A stretch of 64,000 nt of DNA from Marinobacter sp. BGYM27 (GCA_025153445.1 JANZNS010000005.1:372001-436000), one strand, 5' to 3'. Shown: positions 18,063-28,147, counted from the first letter of the stretch. Program-made: numbers and translations. The notes: generated by a model not told the origin, from the letters alone.

Positions 18063-19527
18063 ACCAGCTTCTCCCATCACGGGTGATCAGCGCGACAGAG
18101 GCCACCGGCCCCCAGGTTCCGGCGGCGTATCGCTTCGGTGGCGCGGCATGATCTTCCCAGTTCGAAATCACCTGATCGACCCAGCGCCAGGCGTGTTCTA
18201 CTTCGTCACGGCGCACGAACAGGTACTGGTTTCCCTTCATTATTTCCCACAACAGGCGCTCATAGGCATCCGGTATACGGCCCTGACCGAAGGTTTCCGA
18301 GAAGGTCAATTCAAGCGGCCCCTGACGCAGACGCATCCCTTTATCCAGCCCCTGATCCTTGGTCAGGATCTGCAAAGACATACCTTCATCCGGCTGCAGT
18401 CGAATGATCAGTTTGTTATTGGCCATTTGCTTCTGGTCAGGATCGAAGATGTAATGCGGGGCCGGCTTGAAGTGAATAATGATCTGGGAAAGCTTCTCCG
18501 GCAGGCGCTTGCCTGTACGGATATAGAAAGGCACGCCGGACCAGCGCCAGTTGTGAATCTCCGCTTTGAGGGCAACAAAGGTTTCAGTGGAACTGCCTCT
18601 CACTGCGTCCTCTTCTTCCAGGTAACCAGGCACCGCCTTGCCACCGGAACTCCCCGCAGTATATTGGCCGCGAACCAGATGCGTCTCCATCACGTCAGCC
18701 GTTATCGGGCGCAACGCTTTAAGCACCTTGACCTTTTCGTCACGAATGCTATCGGCAGTAAGATCAGACGGCGGGTCCATGGCTATCAGGCAAAGCAGCT
18801 GCAGCAGGTGATTCTGAATCATATCCCGCATTTGGCCGGCCTGGTCAAAGTAGCCCCACCGCCCCTCAATCCCAACGCTCTCGGCGACGGTTATCTCCAC
18901 GTGGGAGATCTGGTTCTGATTCCACTGGGTCTCAAACAGGTTATTGGCAAACCTCAATGCAATCAGGTTCTGAACAGTTTCCTTGCCCAGATAGTGATCA
19001 ATACGGAATAGCTGGTCCTCATTAAACACCTCAGCTAACTGATCATTGATCTCGCAAGACGACTCAAAATCATGGCCGATCGGTTTCTCCACAACCACAC
19101 GGGTTGCAGCATCAATGCACTCGGCTTCCCGGAGATTGCGGGCAATGGTGCCATAGAACGAGGGCGGCGTTGCCATGTACGCAATCAGTGCACCATGACC
19201 GCCCTCTTCCCGCCACTCGCGCAGAGCGTGGTAGTCGTCCAGCGTGCCGAAATCCAGGCGGTGATAATCGACGCGCTGGAGAAAGCGATCGAGCACAGCC
19301 TGATCCATCTCTTCGGACTTTACGTTCTCAAGGATTTTCTTGCGCAGTTGTTCTCGCGCGCCTTCAACATCCAGATCCTTGCGAGCTACCGCAAGCACGC
19401 GGGTGCCCGCTGTCAAAAGCTCAGCAGCATCCAGCTGATAAAGCGCAGGAAACAACTTCCGCTGCGCCAGATCACCCAATGCGCCAAACATGATCAGGTC
19501 ACACCGGTTCTCAGTCTTTTTAACCAT
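18049..19527 (-). CDS. zwf: Glucose-6-phosphate 1-dehydrogenase
   Basis: A 492-residue enzyme oxidising glucose 6-phosphate to 6-phosphogluconolactone with NADP or NAD, the entry to the ED route. The N-terminal nucleotide fold is [17 protein letters not shown] (the usual GASGDLA appears here as GALGDLA), and the active-site motif RIDHYLGKE is at about residues 177-185. AAAGGA precedes the ATG. First gene of zwf-pgl-eda, divergent from hexR across 430 bases containing HexR-like motifs. Confidence 0.96.
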   Translation of the reverse strand: MVKKTENRCDLIMFGALGDLAQRKLFPALYQLDAAELLTAGTRVLAVARKDLDVEGAREQLRKKILENVKSEEMDQAVLDRFLQRVDYHRLDFGTLDDYHALREWREEGGHGALIAYMATPPSFYGTIARNLREAECIDAATRVVVEKPIGHDFESSCEINDQLAEVFNEDQLFRIDHYLGKETVQNLIALRFANNLFETQWNQNQISHVEITVAESVGIEGRWGYFDQAGQMRDMIQNHLLQLLCLIAMDPPSDLTADSIRDEKVKVLKALRPITADVMETHLVRGQYTAGSSGGKAVPGYLEEEDAVRGSSTETFVALKAEIHNWRWSGVPFYIRTGKRLPEKLSQIIIHFKPAPHYIFDPDQKQMANNKLIIRLQPDEGMSLQILTKDQGLDKGMRLRQGPLELTFSETFGQGRIPDAYERLLWEIMKGNQYLFVRRDEVEHAWRWVDQVISNWEDHAAPPKRYAAGTWGPVASVALITRDGRSWYEDV

Positions 19528-19784
19528 GAATACAGTCCTTTACTGTCCGTATACGCGCCATTTATTGTTGTCATATCAGGCTGGAGCCTTGAGATCGTGA
19601 CCAACAACTCCGCTGACTGAAGATTCGATCCAACTCAACGGGCAATAGCGTTCTGGCACCTGCCGCGCAGACGCCACGTTATCCCGTTATGGTTGCGAAA
19701 GCCGTGCCAGCTGCCAATCGCCGTGCTACAACCACAGACAACCAGCATAAAACGGGCACTTTGGTAGCTTGTTATCGTCAATAA

Positions 19785-19802
19785 GTAGTAATTTAAACAA
19801 AA
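19785..19802 (-). promoter_or_regulatory. HexR-like operator, zwf-hexR intergenic region (zwf side)
   Basis: On the minus strand it reads TTTTGT-TTAAATT-ACTAC, the same arrangement and spacing as 13905-13923. It lies about 260 bases upstream of the zwf start, so the zwf promoter may be well upstream of the gene. Confidence 0.45.
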
Positions 19803-19842
19803 TAATGACACTTAATTTTGCCATATCCAAGTTAAAATCGTC

Positions 19843-19864
19843 ATTTGTGATATTTTTACTACGG
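19843..19864 (+). promoter_or_regulatory. HexR-like operator, hexR side
   Basis: ATTTGT-GATATTTTT-ACTACGG is a relative of the other two sites with a spacer two bases longer. It lies about 95 bases upstream of hexR, suggesting autoregulation. The intergenic region 19528-19957 otherwise shows only AT-rich promoter-like DNA. Confidence 0.45.
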
Positions 19865-19957
19865 ATTTTAATGCAAAAAACACGCTATAATCTCAGCACA
19901 ATCATCCTTCGGCACATCTCTGCCAGGCAGTGACAGCCGGCAATTCAGGGAAAGCAC

Positions 19958-20830
19958 ATGCACAAATTCAATGACAGCAGCCACCTGAACCTGCTGGAAC
20001 AGATTCAGGCAAAACTCGACAACCTCAACAAGTCCGAGCGCAAAGTTGCTGAAGCTATTCTGCAAGACCCCTCAGCTGCAACACGTTACAGTATTGCAGC
20101 ACTGGCGCGCGCCGCCGACGTCAGTGAACCCACGGTGAACCGCTTCTGCAGGGGCTTTTCAACCTCCGGCTTCCCTGATTTCAAAATCCAGCTGGCACAA
20201 AGTATTGCCACCGGTACACCTTATGTTAGCCAGATAGTGAAACCGGATGACGACGTTGCTACCTTCGCTGACAAAATAGTACTGAGCACTATGGCCAGCC
20301 TGGACAAAGCGCGCCAGGCGCTCAACCCCAGCGCACTGTCATCTGCTATCGACTATCTCATCCAGGCCAAACAGATCAACTTCTTTGGCATGGGCGGCTC
20401 AGCGCCTGTTGCCATGGATGCCCAACACAAGTTTTTCCGTTTCAATATCCCGGTCATGGCCTACGACGACGTACTGATGCAGCGAATGGTTGCAGCCGGC
20501 AGCAGCACCGGCGACGTTATTGTCGTGATCTCCTACACCGGCCGCACTCGCGAAATGGTGGAGATCGCGAAAGACGCGCGCAAAAACGGTGCGACCGTTG
20601 TCGGCATTACCGCGCCGAACTCACCGTTATCCGAAACTTGCACCGTCGCACTGGAAGTCACGGCACCGGAAGACACCGACGTCTACATGCCCATGACGTC
20701 ACGGATCATTCATCTCACGATAGTCGATATCCTCGCGACCGGGGTAACACTCAAGCGCGGCAGCGATTTCCAGCAGCACCTGAAAAAAATCAAGGATAGC
20801 CTCAGGCCGACGCGATACGCAGCCGACTAA
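19958..20830 (+). CDS. hexR: RpiR-family regulator of central carbon metabolism, HexR
   Basis: A 290-residue repressor with an N-terminal RpiR helix-turn-helix (about 1-80; [11 protein letters not shown] is the recognition region) and a C-terminal SIS sugar-phosphate domain (about 125-255; FFGMGGSA and [13 protein letters not shown]). In Pseudomonas, HexR binds 2-keto-3-deoxy-6-phosphogluconate and controls zwf, edd and gap operons. All those targets are here, with shared motifs at 13905-13923, 19785-19802 and 19843-19864. AGGGAAAG precedes the ATG. Confidence 0.95.
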   Translation: MHKFNDSSHLNLLEQIQAKLDNLNKSERKVAEAILQDPSAATRYSIAALARAADVSEPTVNRFCRGFSTSGFPDFKIQLAQSIATGTPYVSQIVKPDDDVATFADKIVLSTMASLDKARQALNPSALSSAIDYLIQAKQINFFGMGGSAPVAMDAQHKFFRFNIPVMAYDDVLMQRMVAAGSSTGDVIVVISYTGRTREMVEIAKDARKNGATVVGITAPNSPLSETCTVALEVTAPEDTDVYMPMTSRIIHLTIVDILATGVTLKRGSDFQQHLKKIKDSLRPTRYAAD

Positions 20831-21206
20831 CCCCCGCCCGGAATATTGCAGCGTATCGCGCCCAATCTGTGGCGTGGTGCGCCGCGCCCTGCCGCAAGAC
20901 CGGATATTCTAGCGGGATGCTCATTAAACCCGTTTTATCTACGCCCCTCCTCCCCCCTGAATCTCCACCCCCAAAACTTCATGACCGGATGATGTGGCTT
21001 GCCTTTTGTTTAAGGAGTATGAAAACAGGTTTCCCGACTCAAATCGGCTGGAAGCCCCGCATGCAGCCTTGCACATATGTTGGCATGGTCGCTACGGCAG
21101 GTTTCGGAAATCGGTACACGCTTATGGGCCCTGGTTAACCCGACCGTTCGTGTGCAGGCAACGAAACCCTGGCGCTCAAAACAATACAAAAAGCACAGGA
21201 ATCAGG
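20831..21206. other. hexR-lamB intergenic region with MalT-box-like motifs
   Basis: 376 bases without a convincing gene; an open frame running into lamB from 20994 has no ribosome site and no signal-peptide logic. The complement of 20946-20955 reads GGGGAGGAGG, an exact match to the MalT-box consensus, and GGATGA occurs on the plus strand at 20987-20992. No malT gene is in the window, so this may be chance in a C-rich tract. Confidence 0.3.
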
Positions 21207-22487
21207 ATGATGCAGAACAACAACCGATTGATCACACGTCTTTCCCCGCTTACGGCTGCTATCGCAACCATCGCGTTCACCACACCGGCAGCCGCACTCG
21301 ATTTTAATGGCTACGCCCGCGCGGGCGCCTCAACCAACCTCAATAGCGGCGGCGAGCAAACCTGTTTCGGCAGCGGTGCAGGCGGCCATTACGTGGGGCG
21401 CCTGGCTGACGAGTGCGACACCTATGCCGAAATAGGCCTTGGCGACGAACTCTATAATGAGAATGGCAAGTCATTCCGGTTTGATTCCATGGTGTCATAT
21501 GGCGCCAACAATCAGGGCAACGACTTTCAGAGCTACAGCTACAACAATGACGGTGGCGGCTACGATGGCGGCGATACGTCACTGCGCCAACTTTATATCT
21601 CCGGCAAAAATGTGGTCGACCTGTTCCCCGGAGCCACACTTTGGGCGGGCAAGCGCTACTACCAGCGTCACGACGTTCACCAGCTTGACCTCTATTACCT
21701 GAACAACTCGGGCTACGGTGGTGGTGTGGAAAACATCAGCGCCGGCCCGGGCCAGCTATCACTCGCATTTACCAACCACGACAATAAGGATGGCACTGAA
21801 CTGGTCCAGAACAACAAGTTCGACGTTCGGTACGCCTTCCCTGTGGGCTCAAGCACCCTGACACTGGTTGGCATTTACGGCATGGCCGACCTGACTGACC
21901 AGCAAGAGGATGCCGGCCTTGATGACGAAGACGGCTACTTCCTGACCACTGAGCTGGCAAGCGGCTTTATGGGTGGGTTCAACAAGTTTGTGCTTCAGTA
22001 CGGTGCAGACTCGATGGGCTTCGACGCCTTCGAAAATGGCGGCGGCGGACGTATCGCCAACAACAATACCAGCGGCTACCTGCAAAGCAGCTGGCGTATT
22101 CTCGATCATGGCGTCATCAAATTGGGCGGCAGCTGGGACCTGGGTTACTCAGCACTCTACCAGCGTGGCGAAGCACACGACTCCAGCCTTGATGACGCGG
22201 AACGCCTGAGCGTTGTTGCCCGTCCGATCTATAACTGGAGCGCGGTGTCCAGCACGGCTCTTGAAGTCGGCTATGACAACGTCAAATCCACCGGCCCTTC
22301 CGATAAGGAAGACCTCCAGAAGGTCGCCATCGCGCAACAATGGTCTGCCGGCGAAGGCTACTGGGCCCGCCCGGTAATACGTGTCTACGCCGCAGCATTC
22401 TTTGGCGATCAGGCTGAAGCAGCCCGCAGCGGCGACGGTGTCGATGGCGATGTGCAGCTCGGCGTCCAGATGGAAGCCTGGTGGTGA
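21207..22487 (+). CDS. lamB: Maltoporin, LamB family
   Basis: A 426-residue outer-membrane sugar porin for maltodextrin diffusion. I chose ATG 21207, preceded by AGGA; a second ATG follows immediately. A signal peptide ends near TTPAAA with the mature protein starting LDFNGYARAG, the typical LamB N-terminus. Further LamB hallmarks are LADECDTYAEIGL, LWAGKRYYQRHDVH and the final aromatic W. The protein is rich in Gly/Asp/Asn-containing loops such as NNDGGGYDGG. It stands alone with its own terminator. With the following pullulanase it suggests starch or maltodextrin use; no malEFG genes are visible. Confidence 0.93.
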   Translation: MMQNNNRLITRLSPLTAAIATIAFTTPAAALDFNGYARAGASTNLNSGGEQTCFGSGAGGHYVGRLADECDTYAEIGLGDELYNENGKSFRFDSMVSYGANNQGNDFQSYSYNNDGGGYDGGDTSLRQLYISGKNVVDLFPGATLWAGKRYYQRHDVHQLDLYYLNNSGYGGGVENISAGPGQLSLAFTNHDNKDGTELVQNNKFDVRYAFPVGSSTLTLVGIYGMADLTDQQEDAGLDDEDGYFLTTELASGFMGGFNKFVLQYGADSMGFDAFENGGGGRIANNNTSGYLQSSWRILDHGVIKLGGSWDLGYSALYQRGEAHDSSLDDAERLSVVARPIYNWSAVSSTALEVGYDNVKSTGPSDKEDLQKVAIAQQWSAGEGYWARPVIRVYAAAFFGDQAEAARSGDGVDGDVQLGVQMEAWW

Positions 22488-22523
22488 AGTAACCTCCGCA
22501 CCTGTTATTTAAACAAGCGCAAG

Positions 22524-22566
22524 CCGGGCCCGGTCATCCCACAGGGGTGATCGGGCCTGTTTTTCT
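22524..22566 (+). terminator. Rho-independent terminator of lamB
   Basis: GGGCCCGGTCATCCC and GGGGTGATCGGGCC pair across an ACA loop with a few wobbles, followed by TGTTTTTC. It separates lamB from the pullulanase gene. Confidence 0.85.
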
Positions 22567-22738
22567 TTACGCCCCAGGCTTCAATCCTTTCTGCGCCCTC
22601 TCCCGAAATTAATCGCTGAATACGCCTCCCGTCCTACGCCATAAAAAATGGCTCCCCAGAGGATGCGCCCCCCTTGCCCCAAAGATCACCATCAATAGAG
22701 CAGTACAAAAACAACAAACAGAGCAAGGAAACGACGTT

Positions 22739-25700
22739 ATGATTCAGCGCATGACCCCTGCCTGCTGCCCGGGAATTGGCAGCATTCTACTCATCACCGC
22801 CAGTCTTATTCTGACAGGCTGCAAATCGGACAATGACAAGCCGACGGATCCAGGCACTTCGCCGAGCACCGAGGCGCTTATTGAACCCGGCCCCAATGAA
22901 GCCATCCTGTACTATCTGCGCGAAGACAAGCGCTATGATGAGTGGGGCCTGCACCTCTGGAATACAGATGCCTGCATCGGTGCCGCAGCGCCGACTGAAT
23001 GGGCCACTCCACTGTTGGCTGATGGTATCAGCGAGACTTATGGAGCCTACTACCGCATTGACGTCACAGACGATGGCGACTGCCTCAACATGATCATGCA
23101 CCAGGGCGACAACAAAGACCTGGGCGGCAACGACATCCAATGGCGCTTTGCCGAACTGGGGCGACGCGTTTTTACGCTCAGTGGATCGCCCGATCTGTCA
23201 GCTGATCCGGTTGCCATCCCCTCCGTAGCACTGGAGGGCGCAAGTGCCCACTGGATTGATGCGAATACGCTGGTTTGGGACGATGCGTCAGAAGCAAACA
23301 GAATTGAGCTTCGCTATGACGAAAATGCAGACATTCGCGTAGACGAAGGCGTTCTTACTGGCGGAACTGCGATCGAACTCCCTTCATCAACTATCTCCCA
23401 GCAGGCCGCCAATCAGTTTCCCCACCTTGCAAGCTGGCCGGCGTTCAAAGTCGATATAAATGAAGCAGAACGGGCTCGCATTGTTAAAAGCCAGCTCATA
23501 GCCGCCGCGTACGACAAGACAGGGAAACTCACACATGCGACACGGCTACAGATTCCCGGCGTGCTCGACGCAGCCTACGCCTATGAGGGACCACTTGGTG
23601 CTCGCGTCACAGGTAGTGGCGTTGAGTTCGCGGTCTGGGCGCCAACCGCTCAATCGGTAAAATTAAGAGCTTTCGATACCAACAAGCAGCCGCTCCCGGG
23701 ATTCCCTGTGGCCATGACACCCACCGCCGAAAACGCCGCTGTATGGCACTACACCGGCCCTCTGTCGCTGGATCGTGCCTACTACCAATACGAAGTCACA
23801 GCCTTCCATCCGCAAACGGACAGGGTCGAGACTGCAATCACATCCGATCCCTACGCTTTGAGCCTCTCAACCAATGGCGAGTATGCCCAGGTGGTCAATC
23901 TTGATGATGCAGACCTCAAACCCGCTGGCTGGACTGGCGTCGCGCCGCCCGCAGTCGCTCAACCTGAAGATGTGGTCATCTACGAAACGCACATTCGGGA
24001 CTTCAGTGCGTCCGACGCAAGCGTTGCGCCTGCTCAGCGTGGCAAATACGCCGCATTCTCGGCGAGCGGCAGTGCGGGCCTGACCCATCTGGCACGCCTT
24101 GCTAATGCCGGCGTTACTCACATTCACCTGCTGCCGGCATTCGATATTGCCACGGTCAACGAGGATCCGGCGAAGGTCGTCGATATCGATGATGAGTTCA
24201 GTCGGCTCTGTGCGCTTTCCGATGTCGCAGCCGACCAGTGGGCAGATCAATGCAGCAGCGGCACCATCCGTAGCGCGCTGGAAGGATTCGATCCGGCCTC
24301 AGGCGATGCACAAGCGCTCTATTCCGTTCTCAGAGGCCTGGACAGCTTCAACTGGGGCTACGACCCCCAGCATTACACCGTGCCGGAGGGAAGCTATTCC
24401 AGCGATGCTGAAGGCGTGACCCGGATCATTGAGTTTCGCGCCATGATCAAGTCGCTGACCGAGATGGGATTCAATGTAGTGATGGACGTGGTGTACAACC
24501 ACACCAACGCCTCGGGATTGGCCGAAAAGTCCGTACTGGACAAGATCGTACCTGGTTATTATCACCGCCTTAACCCTCAGACCGGGGCTGTGGAGCAGTC
24601 CACATGCTGCGAGAATACCGCCACTGAACACCGAATGATGGCGAAGTTGATGACCGATTCTCTCAGCACATGGGCCAGCCAGTACAAGGTATCCGGCTTC
24701 CGCTTCGATCTTATGGGGCACCATATGCTGTCGAACATGACGGACGCGTTGGCCGCCGTTCAGGCGATCGACCCCGATACCTATTTTTATGGCGAAGGCT
24801 GGAACTTCGGCGAAGTGGCCGACAACGCCCGGGGCGTGAATGCGATCCAGAAAAATCTCGGAGGCTCAGGCATTGGCTCCTTCAATGATCGCAGCCGGGA
24901 TGGCGTCCGCGGAGGCGGCCCCTTCGACAGCGGAGAGTCGCTTCGCAGCAACCAGGGCTTTGCAAATGGTCTCTATACCTTTCCGAATGAACTGAATAAC
25001 GGGAACGACGAAGAGAAACAACGTCTGCTCCAGACCATGGACTGGATTCGCGTGGGTATCACAGGCGGACTGGCAAGCTACCGGCTGGAGACGTTCGATG
25101 GCAGCACGAAAACCGCTTCGGAAATTGATTACAACGGTCAGGCAGCCGGTTACACCGCGGATCCCCAGGAACTGATTAACTACGTTTCAAAACACGACAA
25201 CCAGACGCTATGGGACAACAACCAGTACAAGGCACCAACGGCTGCATCAAGCCGCGACCGGGCCCGCATGCAGGTCATTGCACTCGCCATCCCGATACTG
25301 AGCGAAGGCATTCCGTTCCTGCATATGGGGTCAGAAATACTGCGGTCCAAATCGATGCAGCGGGACAGTTACGATTCCGGGGACTGGTTTAACGCTGTCG
25401 ACTTCAGTTATCAGACCGGCACCTGGAACCGGGGGCTCCCCCGTGCCGACAAAGACGGTGACAACTGGCCGATCATCACACCAATACTGGCAGACAGTGA
25501 GGCAAGCCCAACCACTGCCGACAGGCTGTATACCCGCGATGCCGTCGAAACCCTGCTACGCATTCGCAAGCAGTCAGCACTCTTTCGGCTGACAACTGCC
25601 GAGCAGATCAAGAGACGGCTGGTTTTCCATAACACCGGACCGCAGCAATTGCCGGGACTCATAGCATTCAGCCTTGATGACGGGACGGCTGCAGGCAACG

Positions 25701-25924
25701 ATATCGACAGTAATAGCGACGCCATCATGGTGGTAATCAATGCCACACCCACCGCCCAGACCTTACAAACGAGTCTGACAGGCTTTGAGATCCACCGGGG
25801 GATGCCCGCTAACGGCGCGTCATTCGCCAGCGGCGATTTCGAAGTCCCCGCCTTGTCGGTTGCTGTATTCGAGCAGCCACAAAGCGGAGCACAAGGCTCC
25901 GGCGTTCCAACCGTCACCTATTAG
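22739..25924 (+). CDS. pulA: Pullulanase-type alpha-1,6-glucosidase, lipoprotein (GH13)
   Basis: A 1061-residue debranching enzyme. The N-terminus is a lipoprotein signal with lipobox LTGC (C28), so it is membrane-anchored and probably at the outer membrane or cell surface. A pullulanase-associated carbohydrate-binding domain follows (about 50-140, with WGLHLW), then a CBM48-like domain (about 285-380, YEGPLGARV...VWAPTA). The GH13 barrel has FNWGYDP (about 538), DVVYNHT (about 582-588), the nucleophile in GFRFDLMG (D near 657), the acid in YGEGWNFG (E near 685) and KHDNQT (about 818-823). It hydrolyses alpha-1,6 branches of pullulan, starch or glycogen. AAGGAAA precedes the ATG. Sited between lamB and a bidirectional terminator. 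Confidence 0.93.
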   Translation: MIQRMTPACCPGIGSILLITASLILTGCKSDNDKPTDPGTSPSTEALIEPGPNEAILYYLREDKRYDEWGLHLWNTDACIGAAAPTEWATPLLADGISETYGAYYRIDVTDDGDCLNMIMHQGDNKDLGGNDIQWRFAELGRRVFTLSGSPDLSADPVAIPSVALEGASAHWIDANTLVWDDASEANRIELRYDENADIRVDEGVLTGGTAIELPSSTISQQAANQFPHLASWPAFKVDINEAERARIVKSQLIAAAYDKTGKLTHATRLQIPGVLDAAYAYEGPLGARVTGSGVEFAVWAPTAQSVKLRAFDTNKQPLPGFPVAMTPTAENAAVWHYTGPLSLDRAYYQYEVTAFHPQTDRVETAITSDPYALSLSTNGEYAQVVNLDDADLKPAGWTGVAPPAVAQPEDVVIYETHIRDFSASDASVAPAQRGKYAAFSASGSAGLTHLARLANAGVTHIHLLPAFDIATVNEDPAKVVDIDDEFSRLCALSDVAADQWADQCSSGTIRSALEGFDPASGDAQALYSVLRGLDSFNWGYDPQHYTVPEGSYSSDAEGVTRIIEFRAMIKSLTEMGFNVVMDVVYNHTNASGLAEKSVLDKIVPGYYHRLNPQTGAVEQSTCCENTATEHRMMAKLMTDSLSTWASQYKVSGFRFDLMGHHMLSNMTDALAAVQAIDPDTYFYGEGWNFGEVADNARGVNAIQKNLGGSGIGSFNDRSRDGVRGGGPFDSGESLRSNQGFANGLYTFPNELNNGNDEEKQRLLQTMDWIRVGITGGLASYRLETFDGSTKTASEIDYNGQAAGYTADPQELINYVSKHDNQTLWDNNQYKAPTAASSRDRARMQVIALAIPILSEGIPFLHMGSEILRSKSMQRDSYDSGDWFNAVDFSYQTGTWNRGLPRADKDGDNWPIITPILADSEASPTTADRLYTRDAVETLLRIRKQSALFRLTTAEQIKRRLVFHNTGPQQLPGLIAFSLDDGTAAGNDIDSNSDAIMVVINATPTAQTLQTSLTGFEIHRGMPANGASFASGDFEVPALSVAVFEQPQSGAQGSGVPTVTY

Positions 25925-25960
25925 CCGGTCAGAACCCGGCTGATCACAGCGGTAATCCAT

Positions 25961-25993
25961 AAAAAAAGGCAGGATTCTCATCCTGCCTTTCTC
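25961..25993. terminator. Bidirectional terminator, pulA / ppiD
   Basis: AAAGGCAGGA-TTCTCA-TCCTGCCTTT, flanked by A's on the left, serves both convergent genes. Confidence 0.88.
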
Positions 25994-26015
25994 GTACTTC
26001 CGGGTCGGTATCGCG

Positions 26016-27878
26016 TTACGGCTTCTCAATCTCCGCACTATCGCGCAGAGAGGCACTGTATGCGATGTACTCACGCTGCCCGCGCTGCGATGTCAGGAAG
26101 TTGGCAATCGCCTTAACCTGCTCATCACCTCCGGATATTTCGCCCTCCTGAACATTCTCAAGACCGACGATCACAACACGCTGGGCACCTGCTACAGAAT
26201 CATAGGTCTTGCCGTCCTCAGGCCGCGGCATGCTGAATACCGATTGAAGGACATCAAACTCAACCCCTCGACCATTGCGGGACATGGCGGGGTGCTCCTG
26301 CCACTCTGCACCCGCTTCTTCAGCAACACTGGCGGGATCTGCGCCATCCTGCAAACTTGCCACCAACTCGCTGCCCTTTTCGGTAAGCGCCTTCTGGATG
26401 TGCTCGGCCTTCAGCTGTTCGCGAATCTGATCACTGACTTCAGCCAGGCTCAACTGCTTTTCTTCGTGATGCTCACGAACCCGGGCAACAACCGCCGTAC
26501 TGTTGTCAACGTCTACCATCTCGGTATTGAACTCACCGTTCAGCACATCGTCGGAGAACAGCTGACGCACCAATCCCTGATGATCAAACGGAGCGTCCCC
26601 ACCTTCGCGAGCGACATCTTTAACAACCTGAATTTCGAGCCCCAGCTCTTCGGCAGGCACGTCCAGGTTTGGCTCGGAATAGGACAAATCGGCCAGCTGG
26701 GTGCGCTTCTCGGAAAACAGCTTGCCAGCCTTTTCACGCGCAACGCCCTCGCGCAGCTCATCTTTCATTGACTCGAACGATGGGCGCTCAGTCTTGCGAA
26801 TACCTGTGAGTTTGATGATATGGAAACCAAACCGTGTCTCTACCGGCTCGGATGTCTCGCCTTCTTTCAGCTCGAACAGCGCATCTTCAAAAGGCCCGGC
26901 ATAGGCCCCTTTACCGGCATAGCCGAGATCACCACCTTCCTGAGCCGAGATTGGGTCCTTTGAATACTCCTCAGCTACCTTCGCAAAGTCTTCGCCGTCT
27001 GCCAGCTTCTTTTCGACTTCCGCTACTGTGGCTTCAGCATCATCGCCTGGCTCAATCAGAATATGCGACGCGCGACGCTGCTCTTCACCACCAAGATCTT
27101 TGGACTGGGATTCATAGGCCTCTTTCAGTTCTTCGTCAGATACTTCGACACCCTTCGCCAATGCGTCCAGCGACAAAGCGACATAAGCAGCATCGACGTT
27201 CTCGGGCACCTTGTAATCCGCCTTGTTCGCGTCGTAGTAGTCCTGAATTTCGTCGTCCGTTACCTTTACGCTGGCACTCACTGCATCGGCAGGGATCGTC
27301 AGTGTCGAGAAGCTGCGTGTCTGTGACTGAAGCTTCAGAATATCTTTTGCGGTTTCCGGATTAACAATGGCGCTGGCAGCGATACCACTGCGGATTTGAT
27401 TGATAACAAACTGACGACGTAAGGCTTCACGGAATTCCGCTACGCCCATGCCAGCATTACGAACTGTCGCAGTAAACGCCTCGCGACTGAACTCGCCGTC
27501 GACCTGAAACTGACTCATGGACGTAATGATGCGATCAATATCAGTGTTCGACAGCTGCATACCCTGATCGACTGCGTCCTGTGACAGAACCGCTTCCCGG
27601 ATCAGCCCCTCCAACACGGAGTTGCGCAGCTCATCATCGTTAATCAGTGAGGGGTCGGGGTTTTCCATCTGGGAAAGCTGACGTTGCCGCTCCATTTGCA
27701 CGGTACGCTGAAATTCGCGCTCGGTGATGTCCTTTCCGTTTACAGTGGCGACTTCAGGCTCACCCGAAAATCCCCCGATAATGGCGTCCATACCGAACAT
27801 GGAAAGCCCGATCACCAGTAACCCGATGATGACTTTGGCAATCGTACCCTGAGCGTTATTCCGGATATCTTGAAGCAT
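26016..27878 (-). CDS. ppiD: Periplasmic folding chaperone PpiD (membrane-anchored)
   Basis: A 620-residue SurA/PpiD-family protein. A short cytoplasmic N-terminus (MLQDIRNNAQGTIAK) precedes one membrane segment (about 16-32), then a SurA-N-like chaperone region, a parvulin domain at about 267-357 (ASHILIEPGDDA to RFGFHIIKL) and a second C-terminal helical region. It assists outer-membrane protein folding near the Sec translocon. Downstream of hupB and lon in the conserved order tig-clpP-clpX-lon-hupB-ppiD. Length is typical (about 620). Confidence 0.95.
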   Translation of the reverse strand: MLQDIRNNAQGTIAKVIIGLLVIGLSMFGMDAIIGGFSGEPEVATVNGKDITEREFQRTVQMERQRQLSQMENPDPSLINDDELRNSVLEGLIREAVLSQDAVDQGMQLSNTDIDRIITSMSQFQVDGEFSREAFTATVRNAGMGVAEFREALRRQFVINQIRSGIAASAIVNPETAKDILKLQSQTRSFSTLTIPADAVSASVKVTDDEIQDYYDANKADYKVPENVDAAYVALSLDALAKGVEVSDEELKEAYESQSKDLGGEEQRRASHILIEPGDDAEATVAEVEKKLADGEDFAKVAEEYSKDPISAQEGGDLGYAGKGAYAGPFEDALFELKEGETSEPVETRFGFHIIKLTGIRKTERPSFESMKDELREGVAREKAGKLFSEKRTQLADLSYSEPNLDVPAEELGLEIQVVKDVAREGGDAPFDHQGLVRQLFSDDVLNGEFNTEMVDVDNSTAVVARVREHHEEKQLSLAEVSDQIREQLKAEHIQKALTEKGSELVASLQDGADPASVAEEAGAEWQEHPAMSRNGRGVEFDVLQSVFSMPRPEDGKTYDSVAGAQRVVIVGLENVQEGEISGGDEQVKAIANFLTSQRGQREYIAYSASLRDSAEIEKP

Positions 27879-28018
27879 GTTTCTCCCAGACAGTCGTTAC
27901 CAGCGGAGACAACATCCACCGGCAGCTGCATCAGGCCTCTTGTTTCTATTTGTCCTGAAAACCAGACGCGCCCACAAACCACGTACTATCGACATGGGCA
28001 AGTGAAGCGCACTGAACG

Positions 28019-28050
28019 TAAAAAGGCGCATCCGGCAAGGAATGCGCCTC
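28019..28050 (-). terminator. Terminator between hupB and ppiD (distal)
   Basis: In the minus direction GAGGCGCAT and ATGCGCCT pair around CCTTGCCGG and are followed by TTTTTA. It is the second of two stem-loops downstream of hupB and implies that ppiD has its own promoter, close upstream of its start. Confidence 0.7.
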
Positions 28051-28147
28051 AAAACCAACGGGGCAGTCAATCAGGGGATTTCAGCGTGATGAGGTCAACG
28101 ACCTACCGGAACCGGATGCCTTGAAGAGACCACCCCGGCAACGCCAA

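Noticed and set aside
17896-19011. 371-codon plus-strand frame
   Set aside because: Antisense to zwf and pgl; no recognisable domain.
20994-21206. N-terminal extension of lamB
   Set aside because: The extension has no signal peptide or ribosome site; ATG 21207 gives a proper signal peptide with AGGA upstream.
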